NCBI GenBank assembly: GCA_964439265.1
Contig: CAYTOA010000020.1
Coordinates: forward strand, 3,906 to 67,905
Source of the DNA: JAGVPT01 sp964439265
Lineage (GTDB): Bacteria; Bacteroidota; Ignavibacteria; UBA10030; UBA8401
Length of the DNA stretch: 64,000 nt
Reading direction: 5' to 3'
Shown here: one piece after another, positions 18,358 to 26,767 of the stretch
Layout: every line of letters starts with the position of its first letter
Numbering within the stretch: position 1 is the first letter of the stretch
Notes under the pieces: generated by a model
The model's input: the letters and a program-made list of their open reading frames with translations, nothing else
What the model was told of the DNA's origin: nothing
The model's database searches: none
Program-made: the position numbers and the translations under genes

Positions 18358-19256
18358 CGTCCGACATAGAAAAGTTCTTCCGCTTTCTCCAGTTTGAAAA
18401 GAGTCTCGCCACCAACTCCATCGAGGCGTACCGGCATGACATCGCCCGGTACGCGGTGTTCCTCGAAGTACGCGGCATCGCAGCGGCCACCAGCGCAACA
18501 GGCGACGACGTCGCAGCCTTCATCCACGAACTGCACCGGCTCGGGCTTTCGGCCCGGAGCGTCGCGCGCAACCTTTCGGCGGTAAAGAGTTTTCACCGCT
18601 TTCTCCTTGGAGAAAAGATCACCACAAATGATCCGACGCTGACGATCGAGCTTCCGAAAAGAGGCAAGGCTCTCCCGGATGTCCTCAGCGTCGACGAGAT
18701 CAACAAAATCATCGACGCAACGTCACAAAAAAAAGAGGACGAGAAGAAACTATGGATCCGGGACCGTGCAATTCTGGAAACCCTGTACGCTACCGGAATG
18801 CGCGTGTCGGAATTAACGGAACTCAAACAATCGAATGTTTCCTTCGACGATGAGCTGGTGCGCGTGTTCGGCAAAGGTTCGAAAGAGCGGCTTATCCCGA
18901 TCGGGAAACCCGCCCTGCAGTGGATACAACGATATCAAACAGAGGTGAGAGGGAAGCTCGCCGAGACGCACGCTACCAACAACGCCGTCTTTCTCAACTG
19001 GCGCGGCAGATCGATGTCCCGCGCAGCAATCTGGAACATCGTGAAGGAATACACACACCTCGCACGCATTTCTAAAGAAGTTCACCCGCATACATTCCGC
19101 CACTCGTTTGCCACACACCTCCTTGAAGGAGGAGCCGACCTTCGCGCCGTTCAGGAAATGCTCGGCCATGCCGACATCTCGACTACACAAATTTATACCC
19201 ATATCGACAGGGAGTTCGTGAAAGCCGAGCACAGGAAGTATCATCCGAGAGGATGA
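18354..19256 (+). CDS. xerD: Tyrosine recombinase XerC/XerD
   Basis: 300 residues, the normal Xer length. The N-terminal SAM-like core-binding domain spans about 1-90, and the catalytic domain has all six active-site residues: Arg150 (TGMRVSEL), Lys174 (GKGSKER), His246 and Arg249 (HTFRHSFAT), His272 (GHADIST) and Tyr281 (QIYTH). It should resolve chromosome dimers at a dif site with FtsK; no dif-like 28-mer was recognised nearby. XerC and XerD cannot be told apart with confidence. Its ATG overlaps the pgpH stop, so translation is coupled. There is no transposon or integron context. Confidence 0.92.
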   Translation: MTSDIEKFFRFLQFEKSLATNSIEAYRHDIARYAVFLEVRGIAAATSATGDDVAAFIHELHRLGLSARSVARNLSAVKSFHRFLLGEKITTNDPTLTIELPKRGKALPDVLSVDEINKIIDATSQKKEDEKKLWIRDRAILETLYATGMRVSELTELKQSNVSFDDELVRVFGKGSKERLIPIGKPALQWIQRYQTEVRGKLAETHATNNAVFLNWRGRSMSRAAIWNIVKEYTHLARISKEVHPHTFRHSFATHLLEGGADLRAVQEMLGHADISTTQIYTHIDREFVKAEHRKYHPRG

Positions 19257-19313
19257 AGGGGGCAGTTTTACCAGAGACACATAGCCGTGAAGATTTATTT
19301 TCATCGCATTTTC

Positions 19314-19425
19314 ATCTCGTTCCCAAACTCCGTTTGGGAACGTCGTCCACAGCCCCTCTTGTGCGTATTTTCTTGAAGCGGAGCTTCACAAGAGTTCGTT
19401 CCCAACGGGACGTTGGGAACGAGAT
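19314..19425. repeat. Three-hairpin repeat element, copy 1
   Basis: The outer arms (atctcg...cgagat) enclose three hairpins. cgttcccaaac (19318-19328) pairs with gtttgggaacg (19332-19342). tgaagc (19374-19379) pairs with gcttca (19383-19388). cgttcccaacg (19397-19407) pairs with cgttgggaacg (19411-19421). All three loops are 3 nt. A second copy lies at 22161-22273. The form fits a non-autonomous mobile palindrome (REP/MITE-like); no transposase is present. Confidence 0.8.
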
Positions 19426-19590
19426 CAAAAGCGGGACGAAGTGAAGAATCTAAGCAGTTACTATGACATAGATCCTCCGCTTCGCTCAGGACAACATATG
19501 GCTAAAGCCTTCCCTTTAATTAAAGAGTGCAACACCCACGCCACTTGACTTTTTTTTGATTTTTTTGCTTCATTATAGAGACAAAGAGAA

Positions 19591-19648
19591 CCCGCCGGCA
19601 CGATTGTCCGAGTAGCGAGGGCACGCCGTCGGGCTTTTGTATTTTTTT
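19591..19648 (+). promoter_or_regulatory. Terminator-like leader hairpin before lysC (possible attenuator)
   Basis: cccgccggc (19591-19599) pairs with gccgtcggg (19625-19633) with one mismatch. Inside, tgtcc pairs with gggca around a 9-nt loop. The stem is followed by cttttgtattttttt, a U-rich tract. It ends 17 nt before the lysC ATG and overlaps nothing else, so if it terminates transcription it would control lysC directly. Confidence 0.55.
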
Positions 19649-19665
19649 GAGGACAGCTGCAACCT

Positions 19666-21048
19666 ATGATCATCATGAAATTCGGCGGCACGTCGGTAGA
19701 GGACGCCGCAGCAATAAAAAATGTGACCGAAATCGTCCGGAAAGAGATTCCTCGTCGGCCGGTCGTCGTCGTCTCCGCCTGTGCCGGAGTGACGAACCTG
19801 CTGTTGAAAACGGCGGCACTGGCGTCGAAGGGGAAGAAAGACGATGCGCTGCAGAACGTCGCCGCAATCGAAGGCAGACACAAGAACATCGCCAAGGAAT
19901 TGTTTGATGCCGACAACGCGAAATTTCTCTTCAAGCATATCTCGGTTTTTGCCGAAGAACTCGCCGCGCTTGTCAACGGCGTTGTCATCCTCGGTGAACT
20001 GACCCCGAGGTCGCTCGATACCTTTGCATCGTACGGCGAACGGATGTCATCCTTTATCATCCACAATTATTTTGAAGCGTGTAAACTCAAGTCCTTCCTC
20101 GTCGATGCACGCTCATTCATGATCACAGACGATCAGTTCACCAAAGCGCTCCCCCTCTTCGATACCGTCGAGCGAAAATTGCGGGAGATCGTCCAGCCGA
20201 AGGTCGAGAACAACTACGTCGTCATTACGCAGGGATTTATCGGGTCGACCCAATCCGGAATTACGACCACAATCGGGCGGGGAGGCTCCGACTACACGGC
20301 GGCGATTGTCGGTTCGCTCCTCGATGCCAAGGATATCCAGATCTGGACCGACGTCGACGGCATCCTGACCTCGGACCCGAGCGTCGTGGATAACGCAAAG
20401 AAAATCAAAGTGATGTCCTTCAACGAAGCGGCGGAACTCGCGTATTTCGGGGCACGGGTGCTTCATCCGGAAACAATACTCCCCGCGGTCAAGAAAGACA
20501 TCCCGGTCCATGTGTTGAACTCGCGCCGTCCCCAATCGACCGGCACGCTGATCATCGCGAAACCGGAGGTCGCCACCGAGTGCGTGGTGAAGTCGATCGC
20601 CTACAAAGAGGGCATCACGCTTATCAGCATCGTTTCGACGAGAATGTTCCTTGCCCACGGATTTCTGGAGCACGTCTTCGACGTCTTTCACAAATACGAA
20701 ACGGTCGTGCATACGGTGGCGACCTCGGAAGTGAGCATCTCGGCCACGATCGACAACGTCGAAAATCTCGGACTCATCCTGCAGGAGCTGAAGACATTTT
20801 CCACAGTGAGCGTAAGCGACAGAAAGGCGATCGTCTGCGTTGTCGGCGAGCATTTGAAGAACAGCCCCGGCGTCGCGGCAAAGGTGCTGAGCGCGATCAC
20901 CGATATCAACGTGAACATGATCTCCCAGGGAGCCTCTGAGATCAACATCAGTTTCGTCATCGACGAAGAGCACGTAGACGATGTTGTCCGGAGACTGCAC
21001 AAGGAATTCTTTTCAGACGTCAAACACTTAACCGAAATATTCGAATAG
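19666..21048 (+). CDS. lysC: Aspartate kinase (lysine/threonine pathway)
   Basis: 460 residues, a monofunctional aspartokinase that phosphorylates L-aspartate, the first step to lysine, threonine and methionine. The N-terminus MKFGGTSVED is the kinase signature, GRGGSDYTAA (about 206-215) and WTDVDGILTSDP (about 227-238) complete the amino-acid kinase fold, and two ACT domains (about 310-460) provide feedback binding. The length and paired ACT domains match the lysine-sensitive E. coli LysC type. The start at 19666 has a GAGGA site 12 nt upstream; the Met three codons later is further away. asd follows after 21 nt. Confidence 0.95.
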   Translation: MIIMKFGGTSVEDAAAIKNVTEIVRKEIPRRPVVVVSACAGVTNLLLKTAALASKGKKDDALQNVAAIEGRHKNIAKELFDADNAKFLFKHISVFAEELAALVNGVVILGELTPRSLDTFASYGERMSSFIIHNYFEACKLKSFLVDARSFMITDDQFTKALPLFDTVERKLREIVQPKVENNYVVITQGFIGSTQSGITTTIGRGGSDYTAAIVGSLLDAKDIQIWTDVDGILTSDPSVVDNAKKIKVMSFNEAAELAYFGARVLHPETILPAVKKDIPVHVLNSRRPQSTGTLIIAKPEVATECVVKSIAYKEGITLISIVSTRMFLAHGFLEHVFDVFHKYETVVHTVATSEVSISATIDNVENLGLILQELKTFSTVSVSDRKAIVCVVGEHLKNSPGVAAKVLSAITDINVNMISQGASEINISFVIDEEHVDDVVRRLHKEFFSDVKHLTEIFE

Positions 21049-21069
21049 CCCACGAGAGGATGAGAACGC

Positions 21070-22077
21070 ATGAAGCTGTATAAGGTTGCAGTTGCCGGCG
21101 CCACCGGCATGGTCGGCAGAAAAATGATCCAGGTCCTTGAGGAACGGGAGTTCCCGGTCGGAGAGCTCATTCCGCTCGCTTCAAGCCGGTCGGCGGGACA
21201 AAAAATAAAGTTCAAAGGAGCCAGCGTCCGCGTCGAAGAGTTGACGCATGAGATCCTTTCCCAGCGCAACATCGAGATCGCGCTTTTTTCCGCCGGCGCG
21301 TCGGTGAGCCGCGAGTTCGCCCCGACGGCTGCGATGCACGGAACGCTTGTCATCGACAACAGCAGCGCCTTCCGCATGGAACCGGACATTCCTCTTGTCG
21401 TGCCGGAGGTTAATCCCCAAAAAATTTTCGACCACATGGGGATCATTGCGAACCCGAACTGTTCGACGATCCAGATGGTCGTTGCGCTCAAGCCGCTGCA
21501 CGACCGGTTCAAGATCAAACGGATCGTCGTATCGACATACCAATCTGTAACGGGAGCAGGCAAAAAAGGGTACGACCAGCTGATGAAAGAACTGAACAAA
21601 GAAGAAATCATCGCAAAAAAATTCCCCTACCAGATCTCGTTCAACTGCCTCCCGCATATCGACGACTTTATGGATGACGGATATACCAAAGAAGAAGTGA
21701 AAATGATGAAGGAAACGCAGAAGATCATGGGAGACAATTCCATCAAGGTTACCGCAACGTGCGTCCGGGTTCCTGTCATCGGCGGACACAGCGAATCGGT
21801 GAACGTCGAGTTTGAAAAACCGTACGATCTTGTGGATGTGAGGGAAATTCTGCGGAAGGCGCAGGGCGTGGTCGTGCAGGACGATCCGAAAGACAAACAG
21901 TATCCGATGCCGATCTGGGCGTACGATAAAGACGAAGTGTTTGTGGGGCGGTTGAGACGCGATGAGACGGTGAAGAGCGGCTTGAACATGTGGATCGTTT
22001 CCGACAACATCCGGAAAGGCGCCGCGACGAACGCCGTCCAGATCGCCGAAGCCTGGATCGCAGGGAAACAGGACTAG
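21070..22077 (+). CDS. asd: Aspartate-semialdehyde dehydrogenase
   Basis: 335 residues. It catalyses the NADPH-dependent reduction of aspartyl phosphate to the semialdehyde. The nucleotide-binding loop VAVAGATGMVGRKM is at the N-terminus, the nucleophile is Cys131 in NPNCSTIQ, and the general base is His240 in GGHSESVN. It is in an operon with lysC and presumably shares its regulation. All key residues are present. Confidence 0.96.
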   Translation: MKLYKVAVAGATGMVGRKMIQVLEEREFPVGELIPLASSRSAGQKIKFKGASVRVEELTHEILSQRNIEIALFSAGASVSREFAPTAAMHGTLVIDNSSAFRMEPDIPLVVPEVNPQKIFDHMGIIANPNCSTIQMVVALKPLHDRFKIKRIVVSTYQSVTGAGKKGYDQLMKELNKEEIIAKKFPYQISFNCLPHIDDFMDDGYTKEEVKMMKETQKIMGDNSIKVTATCVRVPVIGGHSESVNVEFEKPYDLVDVREILRKAQGVVVQDDPKDKQYPMPIWAYDKDEVFVGRLRRDETVKSGLNMWIVSDNIRKGAATNAVQIAEAWIAGKQD

Positions 22078-22160
22078 TCCGCTGACGGAAAAACATTCCT
22101 CACGCAAAGACGCCAAGGCGCAAAGTAAGATTTTCCATTTTTACCTGAACAGCTGTTTTG

Positions 22161-22273
22161 ATCTCGTTCCCAAACTCTGTTTGGGAACGCCGTCCGCACC
22201 ACTTTTTTGCGTTGCATTGTTATGAAGTAGCGCTTCACAACAGCGCGTTCCCAACGAGACGTTGGGAACGAGG
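22161..22273. repeat. Three-hairpin repeat element, copy 2
   Basis: Same design as the element at 19314: a gttcccaaac hairpin, a tgaag...cttca hairpin and a gttcccaacg hairpin between atctcg and cgaggt ends. The hairpin arms are conserved while the linkers differ, including compensating changes. It lies between asd and lysA. A fragment of another word family (cacgcaaagacgccaaggcg, 22101-22120) precedes it. Confidence 0.8.
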
Positions 22274-22320
22274 TAATAACGAGGTGATACTTGAACAGCC
22301 GTTTCGATAACGACTAAACC

Positions 22321-23589
22321 ATGGCCGATCATTTTACATACCAAAACAAAGAAATGTTTTGTGAAGATGTAAAGATCGCCGACATCGTTCGTGATGTCGG
22401 GACGCCGGCGTACATCTACAGCAAGGCGGCTTTCGTCGAGGCCTTCCGCGAATTCGATTCCGCATTTTCAGAAATCGACCATCTCGTTTGTTATTCACTC
22501 AAAGCCAATACCAATCTCAATGTGTGCCGGATATTTTACGATGCGGGGAGCGGTATTGATTGTAATTCCGGCGGAGAATTTTATCGTGCACTGAAAGCCG
22601 GCGTCGACCCGCATAGAATCGTTTTTACCGGCGTAGGAAAGACCGAAGAAGAGATCCGCACGGTGCTCCAGCATCCCGTCATCATGCTCAAAGCGGAATC
22701 GCTGCAGGAGCTGCACCTCATCAACAGGATCGCGGGTGAATTGAACGTTAAGGCCCCCGTCGGCATCCGCGTAAATCCCGACGTCGACGCGAAAACGCAT
22801 CCTTACATTTCGACCGGATTGTCTGAAAACAAGTTCGGCATTGACTCTTCCCAGGCACGTCACGCATTCGAGCTCGCAGCATCGCTGTCAAATCTTTGCG
22901 TCGTGGGCATTGATATGCATATCGGTTCGCAGATCACGAGCGCGGGACCAATTATTGAAGCGTGCAAGAAGCTCGCGGAACTTGCCGCAGCGTTGAAGGG
23001 CCAGGGTATCACAATCAGCCACTTCGACGTCGGCGGCGGCCTTGGGATTTCGTACAACGGCAGCCCAAGCACCTCACCCCGCGAGCTTGCAAAAGAACTT
23101 CTTCCGACCCTTGCGGGTATCGGCTGCAAAATTCTCTTTGAACCAGGCAGATTCCTTACCGCGCGCGCAGGCATTTTGGCGACAAAAGTGCTCTACACTA
23201 AACAGAACGGGGAAAAGAACTTTATTGTCGTGGATGCCGCGATGAATGACCTCCTCCGCCCGAGTCTTTACAAAGCCTTCCACGAGATCAGGCCCGTCAC
23301 ACAAAAAAGCACCGCGACTATTATCGCAGATGTTGTGGGCCCGGTGTGCGAGTCGGCAGATTTCCTCGCGCAGGGACGTGAGATCCAGCAAAGCGATCAG
23401 GGGGACCTTCTCGCCGTCATGTCCGCCGGCGCATATTCGTTCGTAATGAGTTCGAACTATAATCAGCGCCGCCGCGCGCCGGAAGTGATTGTCGACGGGA
23501 CAAATTATTACGTCGTGCGCGAGCGCGAAACGTACGAAGACTTGATCGCCAAAGAACGCCTCATCCCCAGCCTCATCAGTCCGCAGTAA
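22321..23589 (+). CDS. lysA: Diaminopimelate decarboxylase
   Basis: 422 residues, a fold-III PLP enzyme making lysine from meso-diaminopimelate. The PLP lysine is Lys61 in YSLKANTN, the phosphate-binding glycine loop is in FDVGGGLGISY (about 237-247), EPGR follows near 276, and the partner-subunit Cys lies in GPVCESADFLAQ (about 341-352). Its position 243 nt after asd, across a repeat, completes a lysine gene group; the intermediate dap genes are not in the window. Confidence 0.96.
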   Translation: MADHFTYQNKEMFCEDVKIADIVRDVGTPAYIYSKAAFVEAFREFDSAFSEIDHLVCYSLKANTNLNVCRIFYDAGSGIDCNSGGEFYRALKAGVDPHRIVFTGVGKTEEEIRTVLQHPVIMLKAESLQELHLINRIAGELNVKAPVGIRVNPDVDAKTHPYISTGLSENKFGIDSSQARHAFELAASLSNLCVVGIDMHIGSQITSAGPIIEACKKLAELAAALKGQGITISHFDVGGGLGISYNGSPSTSPRELAKELLPTLAGIGCKILFEPGRFLTARAGILATKVLYTKQNGEKNFIVVDAAMNDLLRPSLYKAFHEIRPVTQKSTATIIADVVGPVCESADFLAQGREIQQSDQGDLLAVMSAGAYSFVMSSNYNQRRRAPEVIVDGTNYYVVRERETYEDLIAKERLIPSLISPQ

Positions 23590-23634
23590 GAAACCTTCGC
23601 AAAAACCGTTCTATGTGAATCATAATACTCGGGC

Positions 23635-23665
23635 TTGACTAATCGACTCCTGTCAGCTATCTTTA
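23635..23665 (+). promoter_or_regulatory. Promoter abutting a start codon (possible leaderless transcript)
   Basis: TTGACT (23635-23640) and TATCTTTA (23658-23665) are 17 nt apart, fitting both the sigma-70 layout and TTG-N20-TAnnTTT. The next start codon is at 23670, about where transcription should begin, so the message may have no leader. Confidence 0.6.
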
Positions 23666-23669
23666 ACCA

Positions 23670-24020
23670 ATGCCAATTACCCAACGACGTCTTATTCCAC
23701 TCCTGTTGCTCTTTGTGTATGCAACGGGCTTATTGCTTGTTGCGCCCCATGCCGACCTGGACTTTGTTTCAGGCACCGGCACAGCGCAAATTGCAACACA
23801 TGCCGATGCGGATAATTGCAAGCACATCCCGATCTCGCAACTGGATTCGTGCGCTCTTTGCTCTTCTGTCGAAGGCAGGGCTATTCTCACTCCGGCTCCT
23901 TTTACGCTGGAGTTTCTTGACACGGCTCCAGTTACGCCGGTCTTCGCATTTTCTTCTTCATATTCATTCGCCCTTTTAAATTCTTTTTCCCGTCGCGGTC
24001 CCCCCTCTCTCCTCGCCTAA
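23670..24020 (+). CDS. Small exported or membrane protein, DUF2946-like
   Basis: 116 residues. A hydrophobic N-terminal segment (about 9-26) is followed by a His/Asp/Cys-bearing stretch THADADNCKHIPISQLDSCA ending in a CxxC-like CALC. A second hydrophobic segment precedes the ending SRRGPPSLLA, which resembles the RxPP terminus of DUF2946 proteins often found beside metal-related TonB receptors. The match is by pattern only. It lies 89 nt before a TonB-dependent receptor and probably shares its promoter. Confidence 0.55.
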   Translation: MPITQRRLIPLLLLFVYATGLLLVAPHADLDFVSGTGTAQIATHADADNCKHIPISQLDSCALCSSVEGRAILTPAPFTLEFLDTAPVTPVFAFSSSYSFALLNSFSRRGPPSLLA

Positions 24021-24109
24021 TTCACCCAAACATTCTGTTTGATTCAAGAGATGCGGGATAACTAGCCCGTGTTTCTCATACTCTATTATTTTTTGAGGGA
24101 AAAAGAATT

Positions 24110-26626
24110 ATGCGTTCTATTCTTATTCTATTGATAATCTTAGCCAGCTCTAACCTGCTATTTGGACAGTACACGCCTAAAACAGATAACGTAACTGGCT
24201 TCGGTGTTTCTCAGTCTGTCGGAAGTAATCTTCCTGAGAAACAAAATACTCTCACAAAAGAATTACGAGGCAAAGAACTTCCGGGCAATGACGCCGATGA
24301 GCCTGCGGCGGACGATGACCGTCTTCAATTCCGTGTCTCGGTCAACGACGCCGACGGCAATGTTCCTATGGAGCTTGCACGTGTCGCACTCTCGAAAGAT
24401 GGAAGATATATTGCCGACGCCGTGACCAACCCTGCTGGCCAGGCGCGCTTTCGCGACATCAAGGCGGGGTTCTACCGGATCACCGCATGGTTTGTTGGAT
24501 ATGACACATTCGTAGACTCGATCACGGTCGACAAGGAACACAGTACATACAAAATCGCACTCCATTCATTAGGAACCACGGAAAAGGAAGTCGTCGTAGT
24601 TGGACATCGGGATCCGACCTCTTCTAATATCAATCCGGTGACCGCCAACCAGGTCTTTGAATCGGAAACCTTCCATGCACCGCCAACGGCACGAATGACA
24701 AACGTTATCCAGGAAAATCTCATGGGAGCGGCGCGGGCTCCAACCGGAGAAGTACACGTCCGAGGACAACACGGCGAGTTCACGTACTATGTCGATGGCA
24801 TTCCGGTTCCGCTAGGCGTATTTGGGGGACTCAATGAAGTTGTCGATCCGAAAGTTATCGATCGCATCACATTTATCACCGGCGGTTTTCCTGCCGAGTA
24901 CGGCGGACAAATGTCTGCCATCATTGACCTTAACAACCGTGTCCCGACCGGTACGTTTCACCTCGATGCATCAACATATGCTGGCAGCTACCTCGTCTTC
25001 AATGGGACAAAATCTTTTTCACCCGGCACTTCATCGGCTGCGGGAGATACTCTTGGAAGCAGGGTCGGGCCACTTCGCGCTCTCAACTCCAACGGAGACG
25101 ATCTTTCAATCAGCGATCATCTCGGAAAGCTCGGGTTCTTCCTTTCGGGTTCTCGACAGGAGACCGACCGGCGCATCGACACGCCCACTCCGGATATTTT
25201 CAACGACCATGGCTTCGACTATTTCCTTTATGGAAAATTTGACTATGTTCTTAGCGACAACGAATATTTGACGGCGAACCTTAATCTCGGGAAGACCAAT
25301 ACGCAGGTTCCCTACGATTCTGTCGAAGCTATCGCTCAAGACATCCAGCAAACATCCAACTCCTTTCAAAACGTTTCGTACTTCAAGACACTAAACTCCG
25401 ACATAGATCATGAGTCGAACCTCTTTATCGGAGGTGATGCCAGGGAAGGAGAGCTCATATACACGCCCGGGTCGGTCGACCCGCCCAATTTTCAATTTGC
25501 TGGCGACACAGTGCATAATTACCTACTCTCCGAACACAGGACGTTTACAACGATCGGGATGAGAACGACATTCGACAAGCGAATCTCACACGAGTTCATG
25601 TATAAGGTTGGGTTCAATTTTTCCGCCACAAGCGGTAAAGAGGATTATACTTCCAGGGATTCGCTCCAAAACCCAGGTCCAACCTCCGACATAATCTTTC
25701 ACGGATCCGATTTTGGAGTGTTCGCAGAGGTTGATTATCACCCGATGGAATGGACATCGTTAGAACTAGGTGAACGGTACGACCAGCATATCGCCCCTGA
25801 TGCGCCACTCCAGAACCAATTCAGTCCCCGGATTAGATGGAATTTTCTCGTCAATGAGAATAACACGGCATATTTGTATTACGGAAAACTATTCATGCCG
25901 ACAAATATCGAGGGACTGAGAACCATCGCCCTCAACGTGAGCAACACTCTTGTTCCGACGCTGCCGGAGCGGGATGATTTTTACGAAGCCGTTTACACGC
26001 ACGGTTTCGATTTTGGACTTCGGAGCAAGCTGGCATATTTCTACAAATACGCGACGCCGGGAGTCGACGACCAGACCGTCGGCGGAAGCGCCATCAAGAC
26101 GCCCGTCAACATCCAGGAAGTGAAAACGCAGGGAATGGAACTCGGACTCACATACAATCTTCCTGAAACTCCTTTTTCCGGATTCCTCAATGGAGCGCTT
26201 ACGCATGCATACGGAACCGGGCTCATCAGCGGCGGGTTCCTAGATTTTGACACGGACGGAAGTGGAACGGACCTCGACCATGATCAGCGGCTCTCGGTTA
26301 CCACGGGTATCAACTATCAACCGCGCGATTGGTTTTACAATCTTGTAGGAATCTACGGCTCAGGGCTCGCGAACGGAAATCCCAACGGCGATCCTTACAA
26401 GAACGGACTTTTCGATTTCAACACAGCACAGCATACGACTCCATCGTGGATTTTCAACGTTGGTATCGGCCATACGATTCATCTTCAAGAAGGCTCTTCG
26501 CTTGAGCCTTCACTCTACATCTCGAATCTGCTGGACAAGGAACACCTGATAAAAGGAGCGTATTTTAGCGGAGCGAGCTGGGAGGAACCTCGAAATATGG
26601 TGTTTAAGCTCTCATACCATATGTGA
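24110..26626 (+). CDS. TonB-dependent receptor
   Basis: 838 residues. A signal peptide (about 1-20) and a low-complexity linker lead to a CarboxypepD_reg-like domain (about 62-150). A plug domain follows with VRGQHGEFTYYVDGIPVP (about 219-236) and GGFPAEYGGQMSAIIDLNN, then a 22-strand-type barrel ending in an aromatic-rich strand. It imports a ligand across the outer membrane using TonB energy. It is too short for SusC, and no SusD partner is present, so a polysaccharide-utilisation role is doubtful; the small Cys/His protein before it hints at a metal or chelate. The start has a GAGGG site. Confidence 0.9.
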   Translation: MRSILILLIILASSNLLFGQYTPKTDNVTGFGVSQSVGSNLPEKQNTLTKELRGKELPGNDADEPAADDDRLQFRVSVNDADGNVPMELARVALSKDGRYIADAVTNPAGQARFRDIKAGFYRITAWFVGYDTFVDSITVDKEHSTYKIALHSLGTTEKEVVVVGHRDPTSSNINPVTANQVFESETFHAPPTARMTNVIQENLMGAARAPTGEVHVRGQHGEFTYYVDGIPVPLGVFGGLNEVVDPKVIDRITFITGGFPAEYGGQMSAIIDLNNRVPTGTFHLDASTYAGSYLVFNGTKSFSPGTSSAAGDTLGSRVGPLRALNSNGDDLSISDHLGKLGFFLSGSRQETDRRIDTPTPDIFNDHGFDYFLYGKFDYVLSDNEYLTANLNLGKTNTQVPYDSVEAIAQDIQQTSNSFQNVSYFKTLNSDIDHESNLFIGGDAREGELIYTPGSVDPPNFQFAGDTVHNYLLSEHRTFTTIGMRTTFDKRISHEFMYKVGFNFSATSGKEDYTSRDSLQNPGPTSDIIFHGSDFGVFAEVDYHPMEWTSLELGERYDQHIAPDAPLQNQFSPRIRWNFLVNENNTAYLYYGKLFMPTNIEGLRTIALNVSNTLVPTLPERDDFYEAVYTHGFDFGLRSKLAYFYKYATPGVDDQTVGGSAIKTPVNIQEVKTQGMELGLTYNLPETPFSGFLNGALTHAYGTGLISGGFLDFDTDGSGTDLDHDQRLSVTTGINYQPRDWFYNLVGIYGSGLANGNPNGDPYKNGLFDFNTAQHTTPSWIFNVGIGHTIHLQEGSSLEPSLYISNLLDKEHLIKGAYFSGASWEEPRNMVFKLSYHM

Positions 26627-26688
26627 GCAATAATCCGAGAAAACGGGAAAAGAAAAAACTCTGCCGATGGTGATGCTTTAAATGTGCT

Positions 26689-26717
26689 TTGACTAAGGAA
26701 AAAATTTTGTACATTCT
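26689..26717 (+). promoter_or_regulatory. Candidate promoter of the GH31 gene
   Basis: TTG (26689-26691) and TACATTCT (26710-26717) are 18 nt apart. They lie about 50 nt before the start codon at 26768. The match to TAnnTTTG is imperfect. Confidence 0.4.
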
Positions 26718-26767
26718 TGATGCCTAACCACCGTCTTCACCACAAGTGACATCAAGAGTGTGCGATT

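Larger units (their letters stand above)
19257..19665. other. Intergenic region upstream of lysC
   Basis: This 409-nt gap holds a complete three-hairpin repeat (19314-19425), a fragment of the cttcgctcagg word family (about 19471-19492), a 16-codon reading frame at 19498-19548 (MAKAFPLIKECNTHAT) with an AGGA ribosome binding site, and a terminator-like hairpin immediately before lysC. A TTGACT at 19545 could be a -35 box, but no well-spaced -10 follows. Confidence 0.6.

Noticed and set aside
19545..19580. Strong sigma-70 promoter before lysC (TTGACT with CATTAT)
   Set aside because: The spacer would be 20 nt and TAnnTTTG is absent; I could not fix a convincing -10 box.
19314..22273. CRISPR-like interpretation of the repeated hairpin elements
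   Set aside because: There are only two copies about 2.8 kb apart with genes between them, the elements are internally palindromic and no cas genes are present.
24021..24109. Terminator between the small protein and the TonB receptor (cggg...cccg near 24052)
   Set aside because: The stem is only 4 bp and is not followed by a U-run, so it is unlikely to stop transcription.
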